The position numbers and the translations under genes were made by a program. Below, in pieces: positions 48,225-59,344 of a DNA stretch of 64,000 bases (position 1 is its first letter; every line of letters starts with the position of its first letter). A model generated the notes under the pieces. That model saw only the letters and a program-made list of their open reading frames with translations. It ran no database searches and was not told the origin of the DNA. Source of the DNA: Planctomycetia bacterium (GTDB lineage: Bacteria > Planctomycetota > Phycisphaerae > UBA1845 > UTPLA1); contig CP054187.1 of the NCBI GenBank assembly GCA_015200345.1, positions 2,526,470 through 2,590,469 on the forward strand, read 5' to 3'.

Positions 48225-49292
48225 TTACATCACCGTTTTCTTCGCGCCTTCGTGCGTCCGCTTCGCGACGCCTTCCTCCAACAACCTCGCCGCCGCATCG
48301 TACACCAAATCCGGCTCCAACTGGTTCATGCAATGGTGATGCCCCAGCGGGCAGGTGCGCTTCATGCACGGCTGGCAATCCAGCTTGAGCATCACGTTCC
48401 GCTCACGGGCGAAGCGCGTATCGGTCCACGCCGGGTCGCTCGATCCGAACACCGTCACGACCGGCACCCCGAACGCCGCCGCGAAATGCCGCGGGCCCGT
48501 GTCGTTCGTCACCAGCAGATCGCACCGTCGCACCAATGCCTTGAGCGGACCCAGCCCCAGCGGCGGATCAATGCATACCTCGACGTTCCGCGTCGCCGCC
48601 GCCAGCCGCTCGGCGATCGCTCGCTCCTTCGGCCCCAGCGACGCCACGACGCGCGCGCCGCGCTCGCGTACCAGGCGATCCGCCAGCGCTGCGTACTTCT
48701 CCGCCGGCCAGCACTTGGCCGATCCGTAATTCGCGCCGGGGTTGAACACCACGAGCGGCGCATCGCCTGCGCGCCGTGCGCCGATTCGTTTGTCGACCGC
48801 CGCTTCGTCCTCCGGCGAGGTGGCCAGCACGAGCTGATCGCCCGGTGGCGAGCAGCCCGCCGCGACCGCCAGCGCGTTGTAATAATCCAATGCGGGAATC
48901 GGGATGTACTTGCCCCCCGCGCGCGGCGCGCGTAACCGATCCGTCAGCAGCCAGCCACGTCCATCGCGCGCGTATCCGATTCGTTGAGTCACGCGCGCCA
49001 GTCGCGCCAGCAGCGCCGACCGAAACGAGTTCGTGAACAACACCGCGAGATCAAAACGCTCCCGCCTCAAGCGCCTCGCCAGCCCCAGCAGGCTGCCGAT
49101 TCCCCCGTTGGGCCAGGGGATGAACTCATCCGCCAGCCCCGCCCCGGCCAGCACGTCGCCCACATACGGACGCATCAGGTGCGCGATTTGCGCTTCGGGA
49201 TAGCGCCGGCGCAGCGCGTTCATCGCGGCCGTCGCCATGACGACATCGCCGACCCAGTTCGGAACAAAAACGAGAATTCGCGTGGGCGTCAT
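48225..49292 (-). CDS. waaF: ADP-heptose:LPS heptosyltransferase (WaaF-like)
   Basis: GT9-family glycosyltransferase of 355 residues that adds heptose to the LPS inner core from the cytoplasmic face. Recognisable parts: MTPTRILVFVPNWVGDVVMA at the start, then LAGAGLADEFIPWPNGG, VFNPGANYGSAKCWPAEKYA, VASLGPKERAIAERLA and LVTNDTGPRHFAAAFGVPVV, which are close to heptosyltransferase II. The end contains a cluster CQPCMKRTCPLGHHHCM typical of this group. I start it at ATG 49292. It forms a unit with the WaaP-like kinase. Confidence 0.9.
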   Translation of the reverse strand: MTPTRILVFVPNWVGDVVMATAAMNALRRRYPEAQIAHLMRPYVGDVLAGAGLADEFIPWPNGGIGSLLGLARRLRRERFDLAVLFTNSFRSALLARLARVTQRIGYARDGRGWLLTDRLRAPRAGGKYIPIPALDYYNALAVAAGCSPPGDQLVLATSPEDEAAVDKRIGARRAGDAPLVVFNPGANYGSAKCWPAEKYAALADRLVRERGARVVASLGPKERAIAERLAAATRNVEVCIDPPLGLGPLKALVRRCDLLVTNDTGPRHFAAAFGVPVVTVFGSSDPAWTDTRFARERNVMLKLDCQPCMKRTCPLGHHHCMNQLEPDLVYDAAARLLEEGVAKRTHEGAKKTVM

Positions 49293-49507
49293 GCGTGGAT
49301 GGCGGCTGGGGCGAACGCAACCCGCCGGCGGCTGTATGTTATGCGATGACAACCAATTAGCCTATTCACTGCGGCGAAACGCATCCGCCGCAAGCGCGGG
49401 CATCAACTGGACAGCCCGCGCCGGCGGGTCTAAAGTAGCGGGATTCATTCCCCGCGGAGAAACGCCGCGGCGGTCGGCCGTCCGGGGCGGCAGGTGAGGA
49501 ACACGTC

Positions 49508-50281
49508 ATGGGTTTGATGTCTGGCAAGAAGGGCGTCGTGTTCGGCGTGGCGAACGATTACAGCCTCGCCTGGTACATCGCCGAGCAGTTGCACAAAGAG
49601 GGCGCCGAGATGGCGTTCAACCATCTTCCGGGCGAGAAGATGGAGCGCCGCGTGCGCAAGCTCGTCGAGCCGATCGGGGCGAAGGTCATCGCCCCGTGCG
49701 ATGTTTCGCGCGATGAAGACATCGAATCGTTCATGAACAAAGTGCGCGATGCGTACGATCAGATCGACTTCATCGTGCACGCCGTCGCCTTCGCCAATCG
49801 CGACTGCCTGACCAACCGCTTCTGGGAGACCCGCCGCGAGGACTTCAAGCAGGCCATGGACATCAGCGTCTACTCGCTGATCGGCATCTGCCAGAAGGCC
49901 TACAACATGCTGCGCGAGGGGGCATCCGTGCTGACGTTGAGCTACCTCGGCGCCGTGCGTTTCGTGCCCGGCTACAACGTCATGGGCGTCTGCAAGGCGG
50001 CCCTGGAGAGCACGGTGCGTTACCTGTCGGCCGATCTCGGTGATTTGCGACGGGTGCGCGTGAACGCGATTTCGGCCGGTCCGTGCCGCACGTTGAGTTC
50101 ATCGGGCATCAGCGGGTTCGATCAGATTCTCGAGCACTACCCCACCAAGACGCCGTTGCGGCGGAACATCACCTCGGACGAGGTCGGCAAGGCCGGCCTG
50201 TACCTGTGCAGCGACTTGTCCAGCGGCGTGACCGGCGAGATTCATTACGTCGACGCCGGGTACAACATGGTCGGCTGGTAA
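49508..50281 (+). CDS. fabI: Enoyl-ACP reductase (NADH)
   Basis: Last reduction in each cycle of fatty-acid elongation. 257-residue SDR-type FabI: GVVFGVANDYSLAWYIAEQL for the dinucleotide site, HAVAFANRD in the middle, and the active site VLTLSYLGAVRFVPGYNVMG followed by VCKAALE, which has the Tyr-x6-Lys spacing of FabI. Length is normal. ATG 49508 follows GAGGAACACGTC. It is followed by the repeat element at 50372-50486. FabI is the known target of triclosan-type inhibitors; no unusual residue stands out. Confidence 0.95.
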   Translation: MGLMSGKKGVVFGVANDYSLAWYIAEQLHKEGAEMAFNHLPGEKMERRVRKLVEPIGAKVIAPCDVSRDEDIESFMNKVRDAYDQIDFIVHAVAFANRDCLTNRFWETRREDFKQAMDISVYSLIGICQKAYNMLREGASVLTLSYLGAVRFVPGYNVMGVCKAALESTVRYLSADLGDLRRVRVNAISAGPCRTLSSSGISGFDQILEHYPTKTPLRRNITSDEVGKAGLYLCSDLSSGVTGEIHYVDAGYNMVGW

Positions 50282-50371
50282 GAAACGCAAAAGCGCCGAA
50301 CACGCACCCTGCGCTGCAAGTAGAGTATCAATGCAGAGTATTGAGGACGCCGCGTTGAACTGACAAAGCTG

Positions 50372-50486
50372 TTTCAAAACTCCCTCTCCCTTCCAGGGAG
50401 AGGGTTGGGGTGAGGGTGAATCATTTCGTTTGAACCACATTTCTCCCTCGCCCGTCCACTCCCCCAGGGGGGAGAGGAGTTTTGAA
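50372..50486. mobile_element. 115-bp inverted-repeat (MITE-like) element
   Basis: Terminal arms TTTCAAAACTCCCTCTCCC (50372-50390) and, inverted, TTTCAAAACTCCTCTCCC (complement of 50486-50469) differ by one base insertion. Inside are the stems CTCTCCC...GGGAGAG and CTCCCCC...GGGGGGAG plus GGGTTGGGGTGAGGG. It lies between the convergent fabI and 314-residue genes. No transposase is inside, and no direct target repeat is obvious. Confidence 0.55.
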
Positions 50487-50512
50487 ATCGGTTAGTGCGT
50501 CGAGGGCGCGCC

Positions 50513-51457
50513 CTACGCTTTCGCCTCCCCCCACGGCCACATTTTCTTCAGTGCCCATTCCGTCCAAGTCTCGGTCTTGCCGCTCAAGTGCGCGCCGATG
50601 GCGTCGACAAACGGCTTGGCCGAGCGCTCCAGCACGGTGAGCGCGCCCTCGCGCTGAATCTGATCGATGGTCTGCCCGTACGAGGCGAGGATTTTTTCGC
50701 TTAGCAGATCGGTCGTCACCGCGCCGACGGCGAAGGCCGCGTCGATCGCCCGGCCGGCCTGTTTGCCGAGATCGAGGGTCATGAGGCCGACGATGGTATC
50801 GACCGCAACGCCGTCGCGCTTGGCGAGGGTTTCCATCTGTTTCCACAGGTCGTCGATGCGCGGCAGCAGGTTGGTCGCGTTTTTGAACACGCCTGCGTAA
50901 CCGCTGCTGATTCGATCGCGCAGCTCGCGCACGGCGTTCACGTCGAGCGGCGGCGCGTCGAAGACCTTGGCCGATTCGGCGCCGGCCCGGCTCATGGAAT
51001 CCAGCAAATCGTCGAGTTTCTGGATGGTCGCGTCTTCGGGGATGACCTTGTTGGCCTTCAGTTCCGCGGTGAGGCGGCCGAGGTATTCCTTCGAACCGCT
51101 GGCCACGTCGGTGGCGATCGCGAAGACCCACAGCGGAGAAAGGTGCAGCGAGAAGATGCCGACGGCATCGACGACATTGCCGGCGATCTTCCGCGGGACG
51201 AAATCTTCGGGCAGGGCCTCGGCGGCCTCGCTGGCGTACGCGCCCTGAACCTGCGCGACCTTCTCGATGAGAAAGCGCTGCGTGTTGCCCATGATGGCGG
51301 TGTAGGTGCTGGTCTTGCGCAGCGGCTCGGGGATGACGATGTCGGTCACGAGTTTCGTCGTGCCGCCCAGGGCCGCGGCGACGGAGCGCACCAGCCGCTC
51401 GGGCAGGCTCAAGGTGTAGCCGAAGGCGTTGAAGAGGTCGTTCACGTTGGGAAGCAT
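50513..51457 (-). CDS. Unrecognised 314-residue protein
   Basis: No family that I can name. The start ATG 51457 has an excellent AAGGAG site five bases upstream; the frame is open further back, but only through repeat-like DNA. The protein is Ala/Leu rich with helical stretches (SLPERLVRSVAAALGG, KLVTDIVIPEPLRKT, FLIEKVAQVQGAYASEAAEA, GKQAGRAIDAAFAVGAVTTD). There is a possible membrane-associating segment at FSLHLSPLWVFAIATDV. The C-terminus is TWTEWALKKMWPWGEAKA. It could be a helical-bundle protein (EcsC-like or coat-like), which is speculation. Confidence 0.6.
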   Translation of the reverse strand: MLPNVNDLFNAFGYTLSLPERLVRSVAAALGGTTKLVTDIVIPEPLRKTSTYTAIMGNTQRFLIEKVAQVQGAYASEAAEALPEDFVPRKIAGNVVDAVGIFSLHLSPLWVFAIATDVASGSKEYLGRLTAELKANKVIPEDATIQKLDDLLDSMSRAGAESAKVFDAPPLDVNAVRELRDRISSGYAGVFKNATNLLPRIDDLWKQMETLAKRDGVAVDTIVGLMTLDLGKQAGRAIDAAFAVGAVTTDLLSEKILASYGQTIDQIQREGALTVLERSAKPFVDAIGAHLSGKTETWTEWALKKMWPWGEAKA

Positions 51458-51494
51458 GGAGGCTCCTTGTGCGCCCAGCGCACCTGAAGTGAGG

Positions 51495-51598
51495 AATGTG
51501 GAATTGAGAATGGAGAAAGCTCCGCGTGCCGCGGCCGCGCTCCGTTCAAATGCAAGTCCTTTCTGCACTCTCAATATCTATATTCTACATTGCTTATA
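51495..51598. repeat. Inverted-repeat intergenic element, related to the one at 20645-20737
   Basis: Left edge GTGGAATTGAGAATGGAGAA and right edge CACTCTCAATATCTATATTC flank a GC-rich core, the same plan as at 20645-20737. It overlaps the 3' end of the Nudix gene (stop near 51578). Confidence 0.5.
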
Positions 51599-52417
51599 CC
51601 ACTCTGCCCCCCAGCAGTTTCGTCCGTACAGCATCAACGCCCCCACCGCCACCGGGGCGATGGGGCCGCAGGTCGCCAGGAACGGCGCGATCGCGCCCGG
51701 CTCATTGCGCAATCGCACGATCGCCTCATGCTCGTCGCGCGATTCGGCCTGCTGCCAGTGCGTCGTCAGTTCGTCAGCCGTCAGTTCGATGCTCGCCTCG
51801 AACAGCATCTCGGGCTGATAAATCTCCCGATCGCGGATCAGCCCGGCGCAGACGATCTCGCGGATGTCGAAGCGCTCTAACGCCAATTCCTCCCGCAACT
51901 CACGCAGCACCGACGCAAACGCATCCACACGGCCATCCGGCCCGGCGTCGCACGCCTCCAGCGCGCCGCCGAACGTGTGGACGTGGTTGGCGTGATAGGA
52001 GACGCGCGACGAGCGGCGGCCGTAGCAGAGGTAGCCGTCGGTCGTGAGGATCGTGGCGGTGGTGCCGATGGGATTGGAGAAGCGATGCCAGCCGAACTCC
52101 TCGACGCGGTGACGGTTGAAGAGATTGGTGCCGACAAAATCGCGGTAGTTTGTCGGGCCGACGCGCAGCGTGAGCGCGTCGCCGTCGGGTGTTGTTGTCT
52201 GCTCGTGCGCGATGTAGCGGAGCATGTCACCGTTGAACAGGACGCGCCCGGCGGCCTGCGCGGCGCGGAGCTGTTCGTCCCACGTCGCGGTGATGGCGGC
52301 GTCGATCTCGGGCGTCGTTTCGCGCGGCGTGGATTCGAGCACAAGGTGCAGCCGCTTCGGCGCGAAGCGGCCGTACGCGAGGATGACGAACGGCAGCGCA
52401 TCGTCGGCCTGAATCAT
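51578..52417 (-). CDS. Nudix hydrolase-like protein
   Basis: 279-residue protein with a Nudix box in the middle: GGALEACDAGPDGRVDAFAS then VLRELREELALE, matching Gx5Ex7REUXEEXGU with a longer insert. Substrates of the family are nucleoside diphosphates linked to another group; the upstream half (TNYRDFVGTNLFNRHRVEEF) is reminiscent of the larger Nudix proteins seen in planctomycetes and eukaryotes. The start at ATG 52417 (MIQADDALPFVILAYG) seems best, though the frame is open upstream and no clear ribosome site is visible. The stop lies within a repeat element, so the last residues (EWYKQCRI) may be repeat-derived. Confidence 0.7.
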   Translation of the reverse strand: MIQADDALPFVILAYGRFAPKRLHLVLESTPRETTPEIDAAITATWDEQLRAAQAAGRVLFNGDMLRYIAHEQTTTPDGDALTLRVGPTNYRDFVGTNLFNRHRVEEFGWHRFSNPIGTTATILTTDGYLCYGRRSSRVSYHANHVHTFGGALEACDAGPDGRVDAFASVLRELREELALERFDIREIVCAGLIRDREIYQPEMLFEASIELTADELTTHWQQAESRDEHEAIVRLRNEPGAIAPFLATCGPIAPVAVGALMLYGRNCWGAEWYKQCRI

Positions 52418-52473
52418 GGAAGAATCCGTAAGGAACAGCCGCGATAATCGGCGTGAGTGTACCTCGCGCGGGT

Positions 52474-52503
52474 TGAATCGGCGGCTCGATTCATGGTACA
52501 TTA
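52474..52503 (+). promoter_or_regulatory. Promoter of the dockerin-tailed 484-residue protein
   Basis: TTGAAT (52474-52479), 18-base spacer, TACATT (52498-52503), 33 bases before ATG 52537. Confidence 0.5.
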
Positions 52504-52536
52504 TGCGAAGGTTGACCCGCCCAGAAGGGGATTGCC

Positions 52537-53979
52537 ATGCATGGCCAATTCGCTGAAAAGACGCCCGCAAGGGCACTTCGCGCCGGTTTGGTCGCCGGAC
52601 TGATCGCGGCTTTGGTTGCGCCGGTCGCGCTCGGCGGCGTGCCGGTTTATACGCAATATCAGTTGCAGGCCCGCGCGAACTTTTCCGGTGCGTTCAATCT
52701 CCCCAACGGCGCGTTCTTCGCGAACAACACGCCGCAGATCAGCGACGCCGGCCGCGTTGCGTTTCACCTGTCCGTTCTTCCGCCGCCGAATGAACTCAAA
52801 AAAGGCATCTGGTTCGGCGGACACGGCACGGGCAGCATCGTCCACATGGCGGCGGACGACGCGTTTGTCAGCGGCGCGACGCTGAACAACAACGAACGCG
52901 TCGCATGGGAGCAGACCTTCTCCGCGCAGAACGGCCTCTGGGTCTATACCCATGCGACGATGACGGCCGTGCGCCAGACGACGCTGCCGATCGGCGCGAG
53001 CAATTGGTCCAGCCCGACGCTGAACGACGCGAATCAGATGGGTTATCGCGTGACGTTCTCCGGCACAGGGCAGGCATGGTATTCGTACACGCCGACGCCG
53101 GCGCCGTCGGCCGCGCTGCACGCCGCGGACAACGGCGTGTTGCCGGAAAGCCCGTACTCCTTTGTGTTCACGCCGGCGTTCAACAACCAGCGGCAGATCG
53201 CGGGCAAGCTGCGGCTTGGCCCGCCGGGGCAGGTGGGCAACTCCCAGCCCGATCAGATTCGCATCTTCAACGCCGATTCGACCAGCGTCCTGATCGCCGA
53301 GGATCGCGATTCCAACCCGGCGTCGCCGTTTTCGGCGTTCGACAATTCCGTCGCGCTCACGGATGACGGCCGTGTGGCATTCATTGCCAACCTGTTCGCA
53401 GGCGGGCGCGGCGTGTATTTGTCCGACGGAACCACGACGATCGAGATCGCACACACGTCGACCAGCGCGGCGACGAACATCGAGTTCTTCGCGCCGGCGG
53501 TGAACGATCAGGGCTGGGTCGCGTTTCGCGCCTTTGAGGGCAGCCTCCGCGCGATCTGGGTCGGCGACGGCACGACGCTGCGGCGCGTGGTGCGCGAGCA
53601 TGACATCCTGCCGTCGGACCTGGGCCCCGCGCGCGTCGATCAGAACAACCCGTCGGACCCGGTCTTCGGCGGCGGCGTCTCGATCAACGAATGCGGCGAC
53701 GTGATTTTCAACGCCGGCCTTGCTCCGCCCGACAACGATCAAATCGAATGGGGCAGCGGCGTGTACGTCGCGCTCGCTCCGCGCGAGACCAAGGGTGATC
53801 TCGATTGCAGTTGCACCGTCACGCTCGACGACGTCGGACCGTTTGTGCAGGCGCTGATCGATCCGACCGCCTACGCCGCCGCGCACCCCGATTGCCCGAT
53901 CGCCAACGCCGACTTCAACAACGATGCGCTCGCCAACGGGAAGGACGTTGCGCACTTCATCGCCGCGCTGATTCCGTAA
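52537..53979 (+). CDS. Secreted beta-rich protein with dockerin-like tail
   Basis: 484-residue exported protein of unknown activity. The signal region is LRAGLVAGLIAALVAPVALG. The body consists of repeated units with ISDAGRVAFHLS, LNDANQMGYRVTF, LTDDGRVAFIANLF, VNDQGWVAFRAF and INECGDVIFNAGL, i.e. the (L/I)ND-x-G-x-VAF pattern of a beta-propeller-like repeat family frequent in planctomycetes. The last 62 residues are dockerin-like (KGDLDCSCTVTLDDVGPFVQ, then DFNNDALANGKDVAHFI) and end in AALIP. It has a good promoter and an AGGGG ribosome site. It may be surface or matrix bound. Confidence 0.85.
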   Translation: MHGQFAEKTPARALRAGLVAGLIAALVAPVALGGVPVYTQYQLQARANFSGAFNLPNGAFFANNTPQISDAGRVAFHLSVLPPPNELKKGIWFGGHGTGSIVHMAADDAFVSGATLNNNERVAWEQTFSAQNGLWVYTHATMTAVRQTTLPIGASNWSSPTLNDANQMGYRVTFSGTGQAWYSYTPTPAPSAALHAADNGVLPESPYSFVFTPAFNNQRQIAGKLRLGPPGQVGNSQPDQIRIFNADSTSVLIAEDRDSNPASPFSAFDNSVALTDDGRVAFIANLFAGGRGVYLSDGTTTIEIAHTSTSAATNIEFFAPAVNDQGWVAFRAFEGSLRAIWVGDGTTLRRVVREHDILPSDLGPARVDQNNPSDPVFGGGVSINECGDVIFNAGLAPPDNDQIEWGSGVYVALAPRETKGDLDCSCTVTLDDVGPFVQALIDPTAYAAAHPDCPIANADFNNDALANGKDVAHFIAALIP

Positions 53980-54064
53980 TTGAAATGAGGTCGCGCGGCG
54001 CGATCACACCCGGAGCGGCACGACCGCAGCGCTGGGCAGCCCTGTTTTCTCGGATTCCATGTGC

Positions 54065-54646
54065 TCAACCTGCGCGAAGCGCCTTTGCCCAATCTTCCAA
54101 CTCCACCGTGCCCGCCGCGATCCGCTTCAGCGCTTCCCGCGTGCCCGGCGGTCCGACGCGCCACGCAACTCGACCCAGCGTGGACAGCTGCGCCGGCTCA
54201 TCGCCCTCGTCCGCCAGGCCCTCCAGTACGAGTTGCTCGGCCGCGCGAGCCCCCAGCGCCGGTTGTCTCATTTCGCTCCACGTATTTGACAGATGTCGCA
54301 GGAAGGTCTCGCCAAATTCATCGCGCGATTTGAGGCAGGTGTACGTCAGCAGCGCGGCCGATTCCAGCGCCCAGTCGGCGTGGTGGGCCATGCCAAAGGC
54401 CCGCGCCGCATCGACCATTCTGCCGGCCCGCAGCCAGTCCACGCCGAGAAGAAACCACGCGACCGCTCGATCCGGCCCGAACGGAACGGACGCCATCGCC
54501 GTGGAGCGCCGGTCCGGCGTTGCCGCGCGCCATGCCTGAAGCGCTGCCCGATAACGCGCCCGGCGCGCCCGCGCAGCGAGCGCCGTGCCAAGCGACACGC
54601 CGCCGCAGACCAACATCCCCATAATCACGAGCGCCTTCCACCACAT
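54065..54646 (-). CDS. Membrane-anchored protein of unknown function
   Basis: 193 residues with one N-terminal TM helix (ALVIMGMLVCGGVSLGTALA) and a helical, Ala/Arg-rich soluble domain (FLLGVDWLRAGRMVDAARAF, LESAALLTYTCLKSRDEFGE, LGARAAEQLVLEGLADEGDE). The helix spacing would suit TPR-like pairs, but no repeat is clear. Start ATG 54646. It is convergent with the dockerin-tailed gene. Confidence 0.6.
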   Translation of the reverse strand: MWWKALVIMGMLVCGGVSLGTALAARARRARYRAALQAWRAATPDRRSTAMASVPFGPDRAVAWFLLGVDWLRAGRMVDAARAFGMAHHADWALESAALLTYTCLKSRDEFGETFLRHLSNTWSEMRQPALGARAAEQLVLEGLADEGDEPAQLSTLGRVAWRVGPPGTREALKRIAAGTVELEDWAKALRAG

Positions 54647-54819
54647 CGCGCGCGCTTTTACGAACGCAACTCGGACCTGTCAATTGTCGGCCTTGCACCG
54701 TCGGCTGTTACTGAATTGTTCAGCATGGATCGTCGATAGTGATGGGGCAAGCCGCCGGACGCGTGAGCGCGACGCGGGCGGCGGAGCATGGCGTTGTGCG
54801 CCGGCGGGAGTGGAACTCC

Positions 54820-55143
54820 ATGACGCAGACACAATCTGACGTGCTGGTGAGCGAGCTGGCGGCCGATCCGGATCTGCGCGATCTGGTCGAGCTGTTTGTC
54901 CAGGAACTGCCCAAGCGCGTGGTCGCGTTGCAGGCTGCGCTGGCGAAGCGGGATTATCTCACGATGGCGCGCCTGTCGCACCAGCTCAAAGGCTCGGCAG
55001 GCGGCTACGGCTTCCCGCGGATTTCCGACGCGGCGAAGGTTCTGGAAACGATTGTGAAATCGCGCGGGAGCGATGCCGATATGGAGGCCTCGCTGAATCA
55101 ACTGGCCGACTTGTGCGCCAAAGCGCGCGCAACTTCGGACTAG
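54820..55143 (+). CDS. Histidine phosphotransfer (HPt) domain protein
   Basis: 107-residue four-helix HPt protein. The phospho-accepting His54 lies in ARLSHQLKGSAGGYGF. I start it at ATG 54820 (MTQTQSDVLVSELAADPDLR), with GGGAG upstream; the frame is open earlier, but without conserved sequence. It would pass phosphate between a hybrid kinase and response regulators. The next gene, 17 bases on, is a receiver-GGDEF protein, its likely partner. Confidence 0.88.
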   Translation: MTQTQSDVLVSELAADPDLRDLVELFVQELPKRVVALQAALAKRDYLTMARLSHQLKGSAGGYGFPRISDAAKVLETIVKSRGSDADMEASLNQLADLCAKARATSD

Positions 55144-55160
55144 AGGAGGAGGGTGACTCG

Positions 55161-56150
55161 GTGGGTACACGGGTCCTGATCGTTGATGATGATGTTGCCG
55201 CGATCGATCTGATCGAGCGCTATCTTTCGACACAAGGTTACGAAGTTCTTCGCGCGACCACGTCCGACGAGGCCATGGGGCGAATGTTCAGCGACGAGCC
55301 GAAGATCGTGCTCACCGATCTGAACATGCCCGGGCTGAACGGTCTGGACTTCTGTCGCACGCTGCGGTCCCACGAGGGCATCGGCTTCGCCTACGTCATC
55401 GTCCTGACGGCGCAATCGGACCCCCAGACGCTGATTCAGGCGTTTGATGCCGGTGCCGACGGCTTCATCGCCAAGCCCGTCGACCAGCAGACCCTTCTCG
55501 CGTGGATGCGCTCCGCGGATCGAATGGTCAGACTCGACGAGAACATCGCTCGACGTCAGCTCGAAATCTGTCGCCTTAGCGCCGAGATGACGATTGCCAA
55601 CAGAAAGCTCGCCGAAGCCAACAGAAAGCTCCAGATCATGGCCGTCACCGACGAACTGACCGGCGCCTTCAATCGGCGCGAGGCCATGAACCGGCTCAAA
55701 TCCCTGACCTACGCCGGCGACCGCTATGGGCAGTCGTTCAGTTGCATCCTGCTGGACATCGACTACTTCAAGAAATTCAACGACCGGCACGGACACGCCG
55801 CGGGCGATTACGTGCTCCGAAATGTGACCGAGATCGTCAAACGCTGCGTGCGTGCAATGGACGCCGTCTGCCGGATCGGCGGCGAGGAGTTTCTCGTCAT
55901 CTGCCCGTTCACACCCCTGGAGGGCGCGCTGGCGTGCGCCGAGAAGATTCGCTCCGAGGTCGCAGACGTCGTTTTTGAAATCGGTGAAGCCAAGCTCAAC
56001 GTCACCGTCAGTCTTGGCGTCGCCCAGCGCGAAGGACGCGAGGCCGTGGACGACATCCTGCACCGCGCCGACGCAGCGCTCTACGCATCCAAACAGGCGG
56101 GTCGCAATCGCGTGACCACCGCCGAGCACGCCGTCGCCGCCGTGGGTTGA
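55161..56150 (+). CDS. Response regulator with diguanylate cyclase (REC-GGDEF)
   Basis: 329-residue response regulator that should make cyclic di-GMP when phosphorylated. Receiver: D8-D10 in VLIVDDDVAAID, phospho-acceptor D53 in LTDLNMPGLNGLDF, Lys in FIAKPVDQQ. A short coiled coil (about 125-160) leads to the GGDEF domain with the active-site form GGEEF at 240-244. An RxxD inhibitory site (RAMD) lies five residues before it, so product feedback is expected. Start GTG 55161 is preceded by GGAGGAGGG. It directly follows the HPt gene. Confidence 0.93.
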   Translation: MGTRVLIVDDDVAAIDLIERYLSTQGYEVLRATTSDEAMGRMFSDEPKIVLTDLNMPGLNGLDFCRTLRSHEGIGFAYVIVLTAQSDPQTLIQAFDAGADGFIAKPVDQQTLLAWMRSADRMVRLDENIARRQLEICRLSAEMTIANRKLAEANRKLQIMAVTDELTGAFNRREAMNRLKSLTYAGDRYGQSFSCILLDIDYFKKFNDRHGHAAGDYVLRNVTEIVKRCVRAMDAVCRIGGEEFLVICPFTPLEGALACAEKIRSEVADVVFEIGEAKLNVTVSLGVAQREGREAVDDILHRADAALYASKQAGRNRVTTAEHAVAAVG

Positions 56151-56165
56151 CGCGGGCCGATTCGC

Positions 56166-56194
56166 TTCACCGCCGCTGCGTTCGCTCTTACCAT
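56166..56194 (+). promoter_or_regulatory. Promoter of alaS, probably leaderless
   Basis: TTCACC (56166-56171), 17-base spacer, TACCAT (56189-56194); the ATG is six bases after the -10 element. Confidence 0.45.
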
Positions 56195-56200
56195 ATCGGG

Positions 56201-59278
<3,078 letters not shown>

Positions 59279-59332
59279 AGCCTCCCGCTCTCTGGCAGGG
59301 AGAGGAGCCATGCTGCCGGCACCGTTTCCGTG

Positions 59333-59338
59333 TAAACT
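59333..59338 (+). promoter_or_regulatory. -10 element of rmuC, probably leaderless
   Basis: TAAACT six bases before ATG 59345. No good -35 is visible. The stretch 59281-59309 before it contains CTCTGGCAGGGAGAGG, which resembles the inner stem of the element at 50372. Confidence 0.35.
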
Positions 59339-59344
59339 ATCATC

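Noticed and set aside
59281..59309. Second copy of the 115-bp inverted-repeat element
   Set aside because: Only the short CTCTGGCAGGGAGAGG stem is shared; the TTTCAAAACTCC ends are absent.
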